Of a stretch of DNA of 64,000 nt, positions 41,916 through 51,298 are shown one piece after another (position 1 is the first letter of the stretch; each line of letters begins with the position of its first letter). Location of the stretch: NCBI GenBank assembly GCA_025594325.1, contig JANHCV010000013.1, forward strand, positions 558,001-622,000, given 5' to 3'. The notes below the pieces were generated by a model. It was not told where the DNA came from, did not search any database, and was given only the letters and a program-made list of their open reading frames with translations. A program made the position numbers and the translations under genes. This stretch comes from Blastocladiella emersonii ATCC 22665 (lineage: Eukaryota > Blastocladiomycota > Blastocladiomycetes > Blastocladiales > Blastocladiaceae).

Positions 41916-44130
41916 CTAAAACTCGTGGAGGAGATATCGCGTAGGCCCACCATTCGGCGCGCTCGCCGCGCAGCAGGCGTTTTTAGCCTCGCGCTTAAGC
42001 CCAGAAACCAGTCCGCGGGCGAGTTTCCCATTGGCAGCCGAGTCGCGGAAGTAGCGGTATGTCTCGATTTCGCGCATGGCAGTTGGGAACCAGGCAAGCG
42101 TCGCTTTGAGCGCATTTCGCCATGCGCGCTGGTAGGTGACAGGGCATTGAGAACATAGTGCAAGGCCGGTGGCGGCGAACGTGCACTGCGGGCAGTCCCC
42201 GCAAGCTGAGGTCCAGAGCATCGCTCCAAGCAGGTACGAGGCGGTGCATGTCCCGGCAATAACCTTGAGTGCACGGGCGCGCGCGTTTGGGGAGCCGAGG
42301 GCAACAGGCGCGATCCACGCTACTGGCCGCGTCGCGTTTTGAAGATACGGACTCTCTGGGCCAAGAAAGCAAACGACCTTGAGTGCGATTGCCAGAAGAT
42401 CCACTGGGTCCGCGATCACGTCGCACTCGAGCAAAACACGAAAAAGCGATTCGGGTTCGTCGTTCATGAGCACGGCCTCGCTGAAGCGGTCCGTCATGTC
42501 GCCAAGTCCAAGTCCCGAGTCGCGGGCAAACTTGACGACAGCCTGCGGTGACGTGGCAGACAAAGCTTGTGCGTTAAGATTTGAACGCGACGCGCTGTAG
42601 ACCACGAGGCTATGACAAAGGGCTACACTTGCCTTGAGTGCGTTTAGTGCGATTTGAGAGCACTGTCAGTTTACTAGCGACGCGTACCAGCCACGACTGC
42701 GTTGAGCCACGCATTGGGGCCGAGATAACCTTGGAACAGCATGATGATGTCAGGACAGGGCGTAATTGAAAAGGCAACGGCTTTTCCCCACTCGCGGGGG
42801 TCCAAACAAAGGAGGTCGTGCTCAAGGATGAGCGCCATTTGATCAGGTTTGATCTATGGGGCTGTCTGAAGTCGAGTAAAAATTGTATAACTAAGTCCGT
42901 GGTAATCTTGATTGACATCCCTAGCTCGGCCCACAGTAGCGACATGAGCATGGTGCTCGAGGCCCACAGTAGCGACATGAGCATGGTGCTCGAGGCCCAC
43001 AGTAGCGACATGAGCATGGTGCTCGAGGCCCACAGTAGCGACATGAGCATGGTGCTCGAGGCCCACAGTAGCGACATGAGCATGGTGCTCGAGGCCTACA
43101 GTAGCGACATGAGCATGGTGCTCGAGAACATGTAAAATTGCGTCAATCCCGCCCTTTTGCACAAAAACTACAAGGCTCATTGGCCGCCCCGCGGTTGTGG
43201 CGAACCAGCCGTTTGAAATGAGCCAATCGAGTACTTGCATATGCGATTGGCGGCCAAGGTTTCGGCGAAGCATGTAGAAGACAGGTTCAAGCTGAAGGAA
43301 AGAGACCAGCGCGGATACGTCAAGTCCAACATTGAGCGCGAGCATGGGATTTAGCATGTCAATGCACCAGTGCCGCACGGCGAGAAAAGTAACAAACTCG
43401 ACCAGACGAAGGGGATGGGTCAGCAGAGACGGGGTTCCATCGACGGTTCTGCAATCTCGGAAAACATGAAGAGGGCCCGTATTCCACTCTTCCCACGTCA
43501 TCTCGATCTCGAAGAGCGCCGGGCTGTGTTGGGCAATGCCTGATATAATGTAATGTGTGCAAGAAGCGGAGCAAACTTTCTCTCGATGACCATGGAGAGG
43601 ATTAGCACGCAGGTGGCGAGCGGGGGATTGGACAGTGGCGACATCGAGGCGGTCGTAATGCTCCAACGAATCGAGTCAGCAAGCTGCTCAGCGCGCCTGC
43701 CGCGCACAAGGTTCGCGAGCCGCCTGCCTCCAATGAGGGTCCAGAGAGCGCGGAGTAACGAGTTAGTTTCCTTGTTCGCAAGCTCAGTGTGAATACGCGA
43801 GCAATCCATGAGAAACTCGCTATTCCGAAGCACACAATGCGCTTGCGAGATTGTGCGCAAAGAAGAATCACACAAGTGTGGGTTGCCCCGAAAGTTCCAG
43901 GTTAAGCAATGAACACTCAATCGCTTGATTTCGGGAGGAAGCCAAACCGCGAGAGTAGGACGCTCACGCGCAAGCACAGTGAGGTTCTGAGAGGCGGCTG
44001 GGACGGCCGAGCGAGGCCGCGTGAGCTGGAACAGAAGAAGCAAGATTTCGGCGGGCAGCTCGGCCAGAGTCAAAGGCGGTGACCCCTCGTCCGGCGGAGA
44101 TCGGGCTCGCGAATGCATGTAGTTTCCCAT
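41916..44130 (-). pseudogene. Copy F, LADLP/CxxC family (frameshift, stop and minisatellite)
   Basis: The start at ATG 44130 reads LTLAELPAEILLLLFQLTRP. The frame shifts near 43550 between APLLAHI and SGIAQHSPALFEIEMTWEEW. It continues through HPLRLVEFVTFLAVRHWCID to HVLEHH, which then expands into six 11-residue repeats encoded by a 33-bp minisatellite. A TAG at 42854-42856 interrupts just before IKPDQMALILEHDLLCLDPREWGKAV, which aligns with ISPDQLQGLIDHGIVS of D. The phase-1 intron is intact (42623-42687, 65 bp, GTACGCG...GTGTAG). Exon 2 (42622-41916) has LCSQCPVTYQRAWRNAL and KNACCAASAPNGGP, then stops early, about 100 residues before the end of C or D. Several independent lesions mark it as a dead copy. 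Confidence 0.8.
42928..43125 (-). repeat. 33-bp minisatellite, six units, within copy F
   Basis: Units start at 42928, 42961, 42994, 43027, 43060 and 43093 (GGCCCACAGTAGCGACATGA...). Five are identical over the unit and the sixth has one change (GGCCTAC). In frame on the minus strand each unit encodes LEHHAHVATVG. Confidence 0.95.
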
Positions 44131-44447
44131 GGTTTCGGTGAGTGTGGAGTCGGGTCGAGCGTTGCGAAGCGGAGCGCTGGCGACGGGCGGTCCGCGTCCG
44201 CCCGCGAAGCTGAAACGCGGCGTGTCCAGCGCGCATCAGCTGACCCGCCGCGAAATGACCTTCGCGCTCCTTTCGCTTTCGCTTTCGCGGCTGCCTCCGT
44301 TCGCCGTTTCAGCGACGCAACCGCTAAAACAAGGCCGCGGATTTCGTCATGTCGCAAAAGTCCCCCTGTTCGCGGCCAGCTTCTCGCCTGCACGGGTAGA
44401 CTAAGCGAGTGGTATATTCTAGCGATATGTGGAGCGGTTTGAACGTG

Positions 44448-46224
44448 CTACGCGACCTCGACCGATCCCCGCGGCTGCGCCAGCCGGCGCTTCTTGCTGT
44501 CGAGGCTGGCGGGGAGGTACCGCGAGTGGACGAGCTGGACCGCCGTGAGCGCCGCGAGGACGATCCACACGAGGACATGGTTGATCGGGAACGGCCGCGG
44601 CGCGCTGGTCGACCACGCGTACATCATGGTCCCGACGGCCGGCCCGATCCCACGCACCGCGGCCGCCGCCGTCTGGCCGAGCCCGTTTACCCTCCCGAGG
44701 TGTTCGGGATGAGCCGAATTGTTGATCATGGTCATGACGGGCGTGAACACGAACACGCTGCACGCGAGCCGCGCCGATTGGGCCACCAGCAGCGCCGCCC
44801 ACCGTGCCGCGTCCATGGCGCCGCCGCCCACGAGCCACGCGACGACCGGGAACGCTAGGTACGCCGCCGGGTACGCGACGAGCCCGCGACGGTACAGCTT
44901 GCGCAGCGAGGCGACGTGCGCGGCGAAGCGAGGGTATGCGCCGAGCTGCAGGAGGAGCTCGAGGCCGCCCATGACCGCGAGCGACGCGCCGACTTGCGCT
45001 GACGTGAGGACCAGGCCGCCGCGCGAGTAGGGCTGCACGGCGAAGAGGGCAAAGACTTCGTCGAACAGCGTCGTGTGCAGCGCGACGAGCGCGTAGCCGG
45101 CGACGGCGTGGTACGAGGCCCACCCGAGGCCCGCCTCGTGCTCGGCGGCAACGTTGGGCGCGGGGTCATAGGTCGCGGAGACGGGGACCTCGTCGTCGGT
45201 CGAGGGTGGTGAGTCCATGAGAGCTTTTGGGCAGCCGTGATCGGCAGTGCGAGTCTCAGTGACCATGGTCGACTGGCTGCTACGGAGAAGTGGGGAAGTC
45301 TCGTCCTCGGCACCTGCGTGGGACAGCGACGGCGCATCGACCCGAGCAGGAACAGCAGCCCGCGGGCGCCGCCCCGGCCCCGTCTCCTCGAGGAACGCGA
45401 ACCCGGCGATACACCCGGCCATGGACACGATCGCCGAGACAGCGCACGGGAAGAAGTAGGGGAACCGGGTGAGAAACGCGTTCCCGGCGAACAGCTCGGG
45501 GAACGTGGTGACGGGGTTGGCCAGGAGCCCGCCGATCATGGGCCCAATGATCCCGCCGACGCCCCAGGCGAGGCCGAACACGGAAAAGCCCAGGTCCTGG
45601 TTCGACTCGTCGCAGATCTCGCCGAGCACGCACTTGACGACGCCGATGTTGGCGTTGAGGATCCCGCACAGCGCACGGCAGATGAGCGCGGCGCGGAACG
45701 AGGTCGAGGTGCCGAACGCGAGCATCGTCGCCGTGTTGCCGAGCAGGCCGATCAGTAGAACGGGTTTCCGGCCGACGCGGTCCGACGCCCAGCCCCAGAA
45801 GACCGAGGTGCAGAACTGCGCGAGCGAGAAGACGGACGCCAGCAGGCCGACGTAGTACCCGAGCTGCGCCTCGTCGTCGACCACGCCAAAGTCGCGGACC
45901 TGTCGTGATCGCCGCGTGAGTGGGTTGCATCAGGTGTCCGAGTTGAGAGCGACGCACCATGAAGTAGACGAACGGGAAGAGGATTGACAGGCTGACGGGC
46001 TCCGAGAGGATGCATATCGAGAGCACGACCATGGGCCGGAGCGGGAGCGGCGTCGCCGTGTGCCGCTTGGCTGGCTCATGCCCGAGCGGATCATCCGCTG
46101 TCGCAGGTAACCGCTGATCCACTACGCTGCCATAGTTGATGCAATGAAGAGAGTCGGACGAGTCGATGCATGGTGCTGATGCAGAGTGCGCGACCGCGGC
46201 GTGATGCGGCGAGCTAGGCTCCAT
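44448..46224 (-). CDS. Major facilitator superfamily transporter, DHA1-like
   Basis: Exon 1 46224-45958, intron 45900-45957 (58 bp, GTGCGTCGC...ACGACAG, phase 0), exon 2 45899-44448; 572 residues plus stop. A polar N-terminus of about 65 residues precedes the first membrane segment (VVLSICILSEPVSLSILFPF). The MFS motif A, G125-W-A-S-D-R-V-G-R-K134, lies in the loop between segments 2 and 3 (GYYVGLLASVFSLAQFCTSV before it). A long cytosolic loop rich in Ser/Pro/Thr separates the two halves at about residues 250-330. The architecture resembles fungal DHA1 carriers and plant ZIFL proteins. The substrate cannot be told from sequence. It is likely in the plasma or vacuolar membrane. Confidence 0.85.
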
Positions 46225-46380
46225 GGCCGTGTGAGTGCAATGAGTGGCGAGTGATCTAGCTAGAGAGCGAGAGCGCCGACCTCAAGCGCGCACCGAGCGG
46301 GCGGACGGCGGCGGCGGTGGGGGAGGGCCGTCGGCGCAGCGCGCGGTGAGTCGCGCGGAGCGCACGCGTCTCGCACTCCC

Positions 46381-46402
46381 CACGTGATTTCGAAACGCGT
46401 CT
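46381..46402 (-). promoter_or_regulatory. CACGTGAT ... ACGCGTCTC element upstream of the MFS gene
   Basis: CACGTGAT at 46381-46388, ACGCGT at 46395-46400, 157-176 bp upstream of ATG 46224. It is the tightest version of the paired element. Confidence 0.45.
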
Positions 46403-46832
46403 CCCGTCTCCCACTTGCCGCGAACGATGGATCGCACGGCCGAACAATTGCGCGGGGCTCCCTGGCAATGTTCTAGAACCGACCACGACCGAGTTTGACG
46501 TCAACACTCACGATGGCCACGATCGTGACCTTTCAAGTTTCGCGAGAGGAAGGTGAGCTATATATATATCGGCTGTTACACACAACACACCGAATCGACT
46601 CGGAACAGTAAGCCCAGCGATCCCGAAGCAGAATCAGGGCGGTCCACGACCACGCGCACGCGTCCGATGGCGCCGTACCCACGCAACCCCCACGACCGTC
46701 GGCAGCCCGCGGAGCCGCTTGCCCGCTCTCCTAGGCAGCTCGCGGCGCCCGTCGATCCCGACCGGGTTATCAGGGCACGCGATATGCGCAAACGGGCGAG
46801 AACAATGGGCGGGCGCGGAGAGTGCCAGTGCG

Positions 46833-47270
46833 AGCGGTCGGACGCGCTGCACCGCGAGCGTGAAGCGAGAGTTGTCGGTTGTCGGCGGGGGAGGAGCGAC
46901 GGGTGGGACGCCGACGCGTGCGCGCGGTCGCGGACCGGGTCTGAGAATGATTCGAGCGACGTCTAGGCGCAGGGCGAGAGTCAGTCAGGTCGCGAGCTTC
47001 GAAGTTGGGCTCAGGGCGACGAACCTGAGCTCGGCTGTAGCGAACAGCGGAAGTACAAGCGATCGGACGCGCGGCGCTGCAGGAGTGAAGCGATGGGCTG
47101 CCAAGAAGAGAAGTGTAACGCGAAGGGCGCCGACGTGTGCGGGTGGTCGCGGGCCGGGCCCGCTAATGATTCGAACTTGGTCTACACGCGGGGCGAGAGT
47201 CAGTTGGGTGGCGAACTTCGAGGTTCGGTGCGGGGCGAAGAAACCTGATCTTAGCCTGGTTGAGTGAGTG
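46833..47270 (+). repeat. Two diverged tandem copies of an approximately 226-bp unit
   Basis: GCGGTCGGACGCG at 46833 recurs as GCGATCGGACGCG at 47059. The order ...GGTCGCGGACCGGG...AATGATTCGA...GGGCGAGAGTCAGT...TTCGAAGTTGGG is repeated with many substitutions. A plus-strand frame is open across both (46719-47267), but its sequence is unrecognised and has no clear start context. Confidence 0.6.
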
Positions 47271-48470
47271 TCGAGTTCCAAAATTTGAGCCGAGGAGCTA
47301 GCAGGATTTCGAGTAGGTTGAATTGTCCGCGTGCACACCGGCCGTTTGACAGTCTCACCAGCGCCTAGCGTATGACGTCGGTGAGCCACCGTTACGGCGC
47401 GTTCTCGCTAATCACCAGGCATGCGAAGAGCCCACGGTCCAGTCGACCCCAATTGACCCGTACCCGTGCAGGCCTTGCAGCGTGGGAACTGCGAGAAGGA
47501 ACAACCAAACTCGAGGAGACTACTCACGCTCCGCTGGTGCGTCGGCCGGACGTCGGGACTGATGCGGCCCAAACCGCCAGAACACGATCGTCCCGGCGCG
47601 GGCAGTGCGCTGGCGGGAAGTTATCCCACATGCGCTTGGACGGAGCTTGTGCGCGTCGCCCGAGTCAGGTATTCATGCGAAGGAAATAGTGCGAGTGTGC
47701 GATGGAGAGCGAGAGCACGGCGCGGCGGTGAGCGAGCGAACAAGGTCCAGCACCGCGTGGGAATCGCGGCCGCGTGATTGGGACCGCGTGCACGTCAATA
47801 ATTCGTGAGCGTCTGCCTCGCGAGCGTTCTGCGGGTCATCGGCGACGAGCCTGCTACGCGGACGAGTTAGACCGCAATTTCGAGCATCAAAGGGAAAAGA
47901 ACATGAGAGCAGTCGTCGAGATCCGAGAAGTAGGGACACGTCATCCGAGCCGCTTGCGAACTTGGTCCCGAAATCGCGAAAAGGTCAACGAGCACCACGG
48001 AACGAGCTGTCAGGACAATTTGTATGATGAAGGACGCGAGCGGGTGAAGCCGTGCGGCTCGGCTCGTCCCGTCAACCAGCACGTTGCTCAGGATCGACGA
48101 GCTGGGGCGAGATGCGTAGGCCTCGAGAGCGAACCCGCGGGCGGCTCTCAGCGACTATTACACAAGCGTCGGTCCAGTAGAACCAACCATCACGACCTGG
48201 ACCGCTCGCGCATGCGGAACGGCTGTGGAGGCGCCACGAGGAGCGGGACCGCCACAACGGCACGACCGGCAGCGGTACACCGAGCCCGAAAGCACCCCGC
48301 GGAAAGCCGAGACATAGAATATCTTTCCCCGAACCCGTTGCATCAAGTTTCCATCGCGCTCGAAGCGGTCGTCGTCGCGCTTCGTCGCAGAACAGTGAGC
48401 CACGTGCGCCGCAGCCGGCGCTCATCGGCGCAGCGCGCGTCGGGTCGGCTCCGTTCCGCCGTCGACTCCC
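47271..48470. other. Intergenic upstream of the F-box/ankyrin-like gene
   Basis: Short low-complexity frames only; no gene recognised. Confidence 0.4.
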
Positions 48471-48488
48471 TTCTCTCTCTCTCTCCCC
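48471..48488 (+). promoter_or_regulatory. CT-repeat tract before the F-box/ankyrin-like gene
   Basis: TTCTCTCTCTCTCTCC, about 65-80 bp upstream of ATG 48553. Pyrimidine tracts of this kind are common before fungal starts. Confidence 0.4.
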
Positions 48489-48552
48489 GCCGCCGGTCTC
48501 ACCCGCCGCATATCATCTGAGACATCCTGCAACGCACCAACCCGCACCCGCC

Positions 48553-51105
48553 ATGGACTCGCCCGACTGGGTCCAGCAGTTTGCCGCTGCGCTGGTCGCC
48601 GCCGGCATGACGTTCCCGCACGACCACGACCGCGACGACCACGACCACCACCATCACCACCACCCCCACATCGAGGAGGAGGACGAGGAGGAGGAGGACA
48701 GCGACGGCTACTACACCGAGGAGAGCGACGGCGACGGGCACGACCACGATGATGATGATGATGACGATGAAGACGATGAGGAAGAGGACTCGGACGACTA
48801 CGAGACCGACGACGACGACGACGACTACGGGCACGCGTGCACGGGCGCGTGCCAGGGGTGCGGCAAGCTGTCGGCCGAGTCCTTCGCGGCGCTGATGATG
48901 GAGGTGGCGAACGTGATCCAGTTCCAGCGCAAGGTGGAGCCGGTGGACGCGCTGCGCCGCATGCCGCGGTACCGCGAGATCTTCGAGTCGTCGCAGATCG
49001 TGCGTATGTCGATCCAGGTCGGCGCCGAGGACGTTGCCATCAGCCTGCTCGACGAGCCCCGCATGCGCGCCGACATTGACGAGAACGGGCTCGACCTGCT
49101 CGACCTCGCCGAGGAGCGCGGCATGGACGACCTCGCCGCGCACCTGCGCGCGCGCCCCGGCATCGCCGCCCAGCTGCCCGGCGCCGTCAAGGACACAGTG
49201 CACTCGCGCGACCTCGCCAAGCGCATCGCGCGCCAGGGGAAAAAGTACGTACCGCGCGTCTCGGACGTGGTCACGGCGCTCGAGGCGGGCCGCGCCGACC
49301 TGGTCCGCACCATCATGACGACGCCCGGGTTCGACATTGACGACGAGGACTGCCGCGCGTTCATGGACGTGCTGTCCGACACGATGCGCGCGTACCCCGA
49401 GTGCCTCCGGGCGCTGCTGCTGCACCCGGACTTCTCGCCCACCGCCAACGACGACCACGAGCGCATGCCGTTCGTCATGTGCATGGCGCAGCGCGACGAG
49501 GCCCTCGCCGTCTACCTCGCCGACGACCGGTGCCCCGTCCTCCCGATCCTCAGCTCGGCGCTCCTCACCGCCCACCCGACCACCCTGCTCCGCTACCTCC
49601 GCGAGAACCTCACGCCCAAGCCGCGCGTACTCCCCGTCGCCGAGCGCCCGAAGCCGCTCAAGGACGTGCGCGCCAAGAAGCCCTCGCCCGCGTCCGCGTC
49701 CGCGAAACGCGCGGCCCGCAAGCTGCCCGGCGGGCCGCCGCCGTACGCGATGCTCGCCAACGCGCCGCTCGAGGTGCTCGACCGGTTGCAGCGGTTCCTG
49801 GACCTGCCGTCGATCGCGCGCGTCCGCCGCACGTGCCGGCTGCTCGCCGACTTCGCCGCCAACTACACGGCGCAGGACCACCTCGAGGCCCTGCTGCACG
49901 CCGAGACCCTCAAGCACCCGGCGACGGACCTGCCCAAGCTGCGCGCGCTGCTCGAGCACCCGTGGACGACCGGCGGCTGCACCATGCAGTACAAGGCGCT
50001 CGTGACGGCGGCCAAGCACCACGACGCGGACCTCGTCGCGCAGTTTGTCGGGTCCACCGACGTCGAGCCGCAGTGGCCGCTGCCGTCGACCGACACGCGG
50101 CGCGGTCGCCACCTGCGGTACGTGCTCCTGTGGGCGCTCGTCGAGGCCGTGTGGGCGATCAAGGTGCCCGTCGGGCAGGGCGCGCGGTACCAGATCACCA
50201 AGGCGTGCAAGGCGACCATCAAGCTGCTCGTCGAGCACCCGGCGTGCGAGTGGTGGCAGGCCGTGCACCTGGCGCCGCTCGGGTCGCTCCTCATCCTGCT
50301 CGACTGCATCGCGCCCACGGTCCCCGCCACGCCCTCGCCCATGACGCTCGCCCTCGCGCCCGGCCCGCGGTTCATCCTCGACACGATCCAGCGCCGCACC
50401 GACGCCATCGAGGCGGCGATCGCTGAGAAGCGCGCCGACGCGTACCACGTCACGTGGGCGATCGACGTCGCCCTGCGCATGCGCCGCCCCGAAACCGTCA
50501 CGCTGCTGCTCGACAAGGCGCGCAAGGTGCCGCGGCTCGGCGTCAAGTTCGTGGCGGGCTCGACGCCGTTCCTCAACGACAGCGTCGGCTCGTCCGGCAG
50601 CGTCGCGGCGCTCGACGCGCTGGTCGCGGGCCGGTCGCCGTTCAAGACGTGGATCCACGCCGCGACGTCGTTCAAGTCCCCGCTCGCGGCCGCGCTGCGC
50701 GACGGGAACACGGACCTGGTGCGCGTCCTGTTCCGGCGCACGCCCGAGGCCGAGCGCCACGAGCTGTTCCACTCGGCGCTGTCGCTGCTCCTGCACGAGC
50801 GCGTCGAGCAGGACGACCTGCGGATCCCGCTCGCCGAGTTCGAGCGCAAGTCGCTCGCCATGGTCGAGACGCTCGACGCGCTGCACGCCGAGTTCTTCAA
50901 CGGCGCCTCGCTCGCCGACAAGAACGCCAGCGACCACTGCGCCGATCTGGGCAACGAGCTCCTCTCGTACGCGGGCAAGACGGGCCGCCGCGATATCGCC
51001 GCGTGGTACCGCAACAAGTGCCCGCCCGAGACGCTGGATTTCGGGCTCGGGTACAAGATCCCGATCATCTCCCGCGCCGAGGCTGGGGCCGGGTTCTTCT
51101 TCTGA
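48553..51105 (+). CDS. F-box/ankyrin-like protein with acidic, His-rich N-terminus
   Basis: A single 850-residue exon. Residues 20-95 are extraordinarily rich in Asp, Glu and His (long D and E runs plus a six-His run), followed by a small CTGACQGCGK cluster. The next 280 residues are helical and resemble ankyrin-type pairs (DLAEERGMDDLAAHLRARPG, VVTALEAGRADLVRTIMTTP). Around residues 400-435 PPPYAMLANAPLEVLDRLQR, then FLDLPSIARVRRTCRLLADF, is an F-box-like motif. More ankyrin-like units follow (ALVTAAKHHDADLVAQFVGS, SPLAAALRDGNTDLVRVLFR). It is plausibly an SCF-type substrate adaptor, but this is inferred from architecture only. A 927-residue open frame on the opposite strand is a by-product of the GC bias. 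Confidence 0.75.
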   Translation: MDSPDWVQQFAAALVAAGMTFPHDHDRDDHDHHHHHHPHIEEEDEEEEDSDGYYTEESDGDGHDHDDDDDDDEDDEEEDSDDYETDDDDDDYGHACTGACQGCGKLSAESFAALMMEVANVIQFQRKVEPVDALRRMPRYREIFESSQIVRMSIQVGAEDVAISLLDEPRMRADIDENGLDLLDLAEERGMDDLAAHLRARPGIAAQLPGAVKDTVHSRDLAKRIARQGKKYVPRVSDVVTALEAGRADLVRTIMTTPGFDIDDEDCRAFMDVLSDTMRAYPECLRALLLHPDFSPTANDDHERMPFVMCMAQRDEALAVYLADDRCPVLPILSSALLTAHPTTLLRYLRENLTPKPRVLPVAERPKPLKDVRAKKPSPASASAKRAARKLPGGPPPYAMLANAPLEVLDRLQRFLDLPSIARVRRTCRLLADFAANYTAQDHLEALLHAETLKHPATDLPKLRALLEHPWTTGGCTMQYKALVTAAKHHDADLVAQFVGSTDVEPQWPLPSTDTRRGRHLRYVLLWALVEAVWAIKVPVGQGARYQITKACKATIKLLVEHPACEWWQAVHLAPLGSLLILLDCIAPTVPATPSPMTLALAPGPRFILDTIQRRTDAIEAAIAEKRADAYHVTWAIDVALRMRRPETVTLLLDKARKVPRLGVKFVAGSTPFLNDSVGSSGSVAALDALVAGRSPFKTWIHAATSFKSPLAAALRDGNTDLVRVLFRRTPEAERHELFHSALSLLLHERVEQDDLRIPLAEFERKSLAMVETLDALHAEFFNGASLADKNASDHCADLGNELLSYAGKTGRRDIAAWYRNKCPPETLDFGLGYKIPIISRAEAGAGFFF

Positions 51106-51298
51106 GCTGTCGGTGAGTGGTTGTTTGTGGAGTGCCCGATTGGAGGCTGGGTATCGAATAATATTCAGTCGTTTTGTCATCTCAAACTGTTCGCATCTCA
51201 CTTTCTGAAGACTCGGTTGACATATTCGAAGTTGGCGTGAATCGCCGTGCTTGGCGCGCCGAGGAGTCGGAGCGCGGGACACGACTGTCTCTCATGCC

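Noticed and set aside
48499-51282. 927-residue open frame on the minus strand
   Set aside because: It lies exactly opposite the 850-residue plus-strand gene, and its translation is Arg/Val/Gly-rich repetition with no domains. High GC at third positions leaves antisense frames open.
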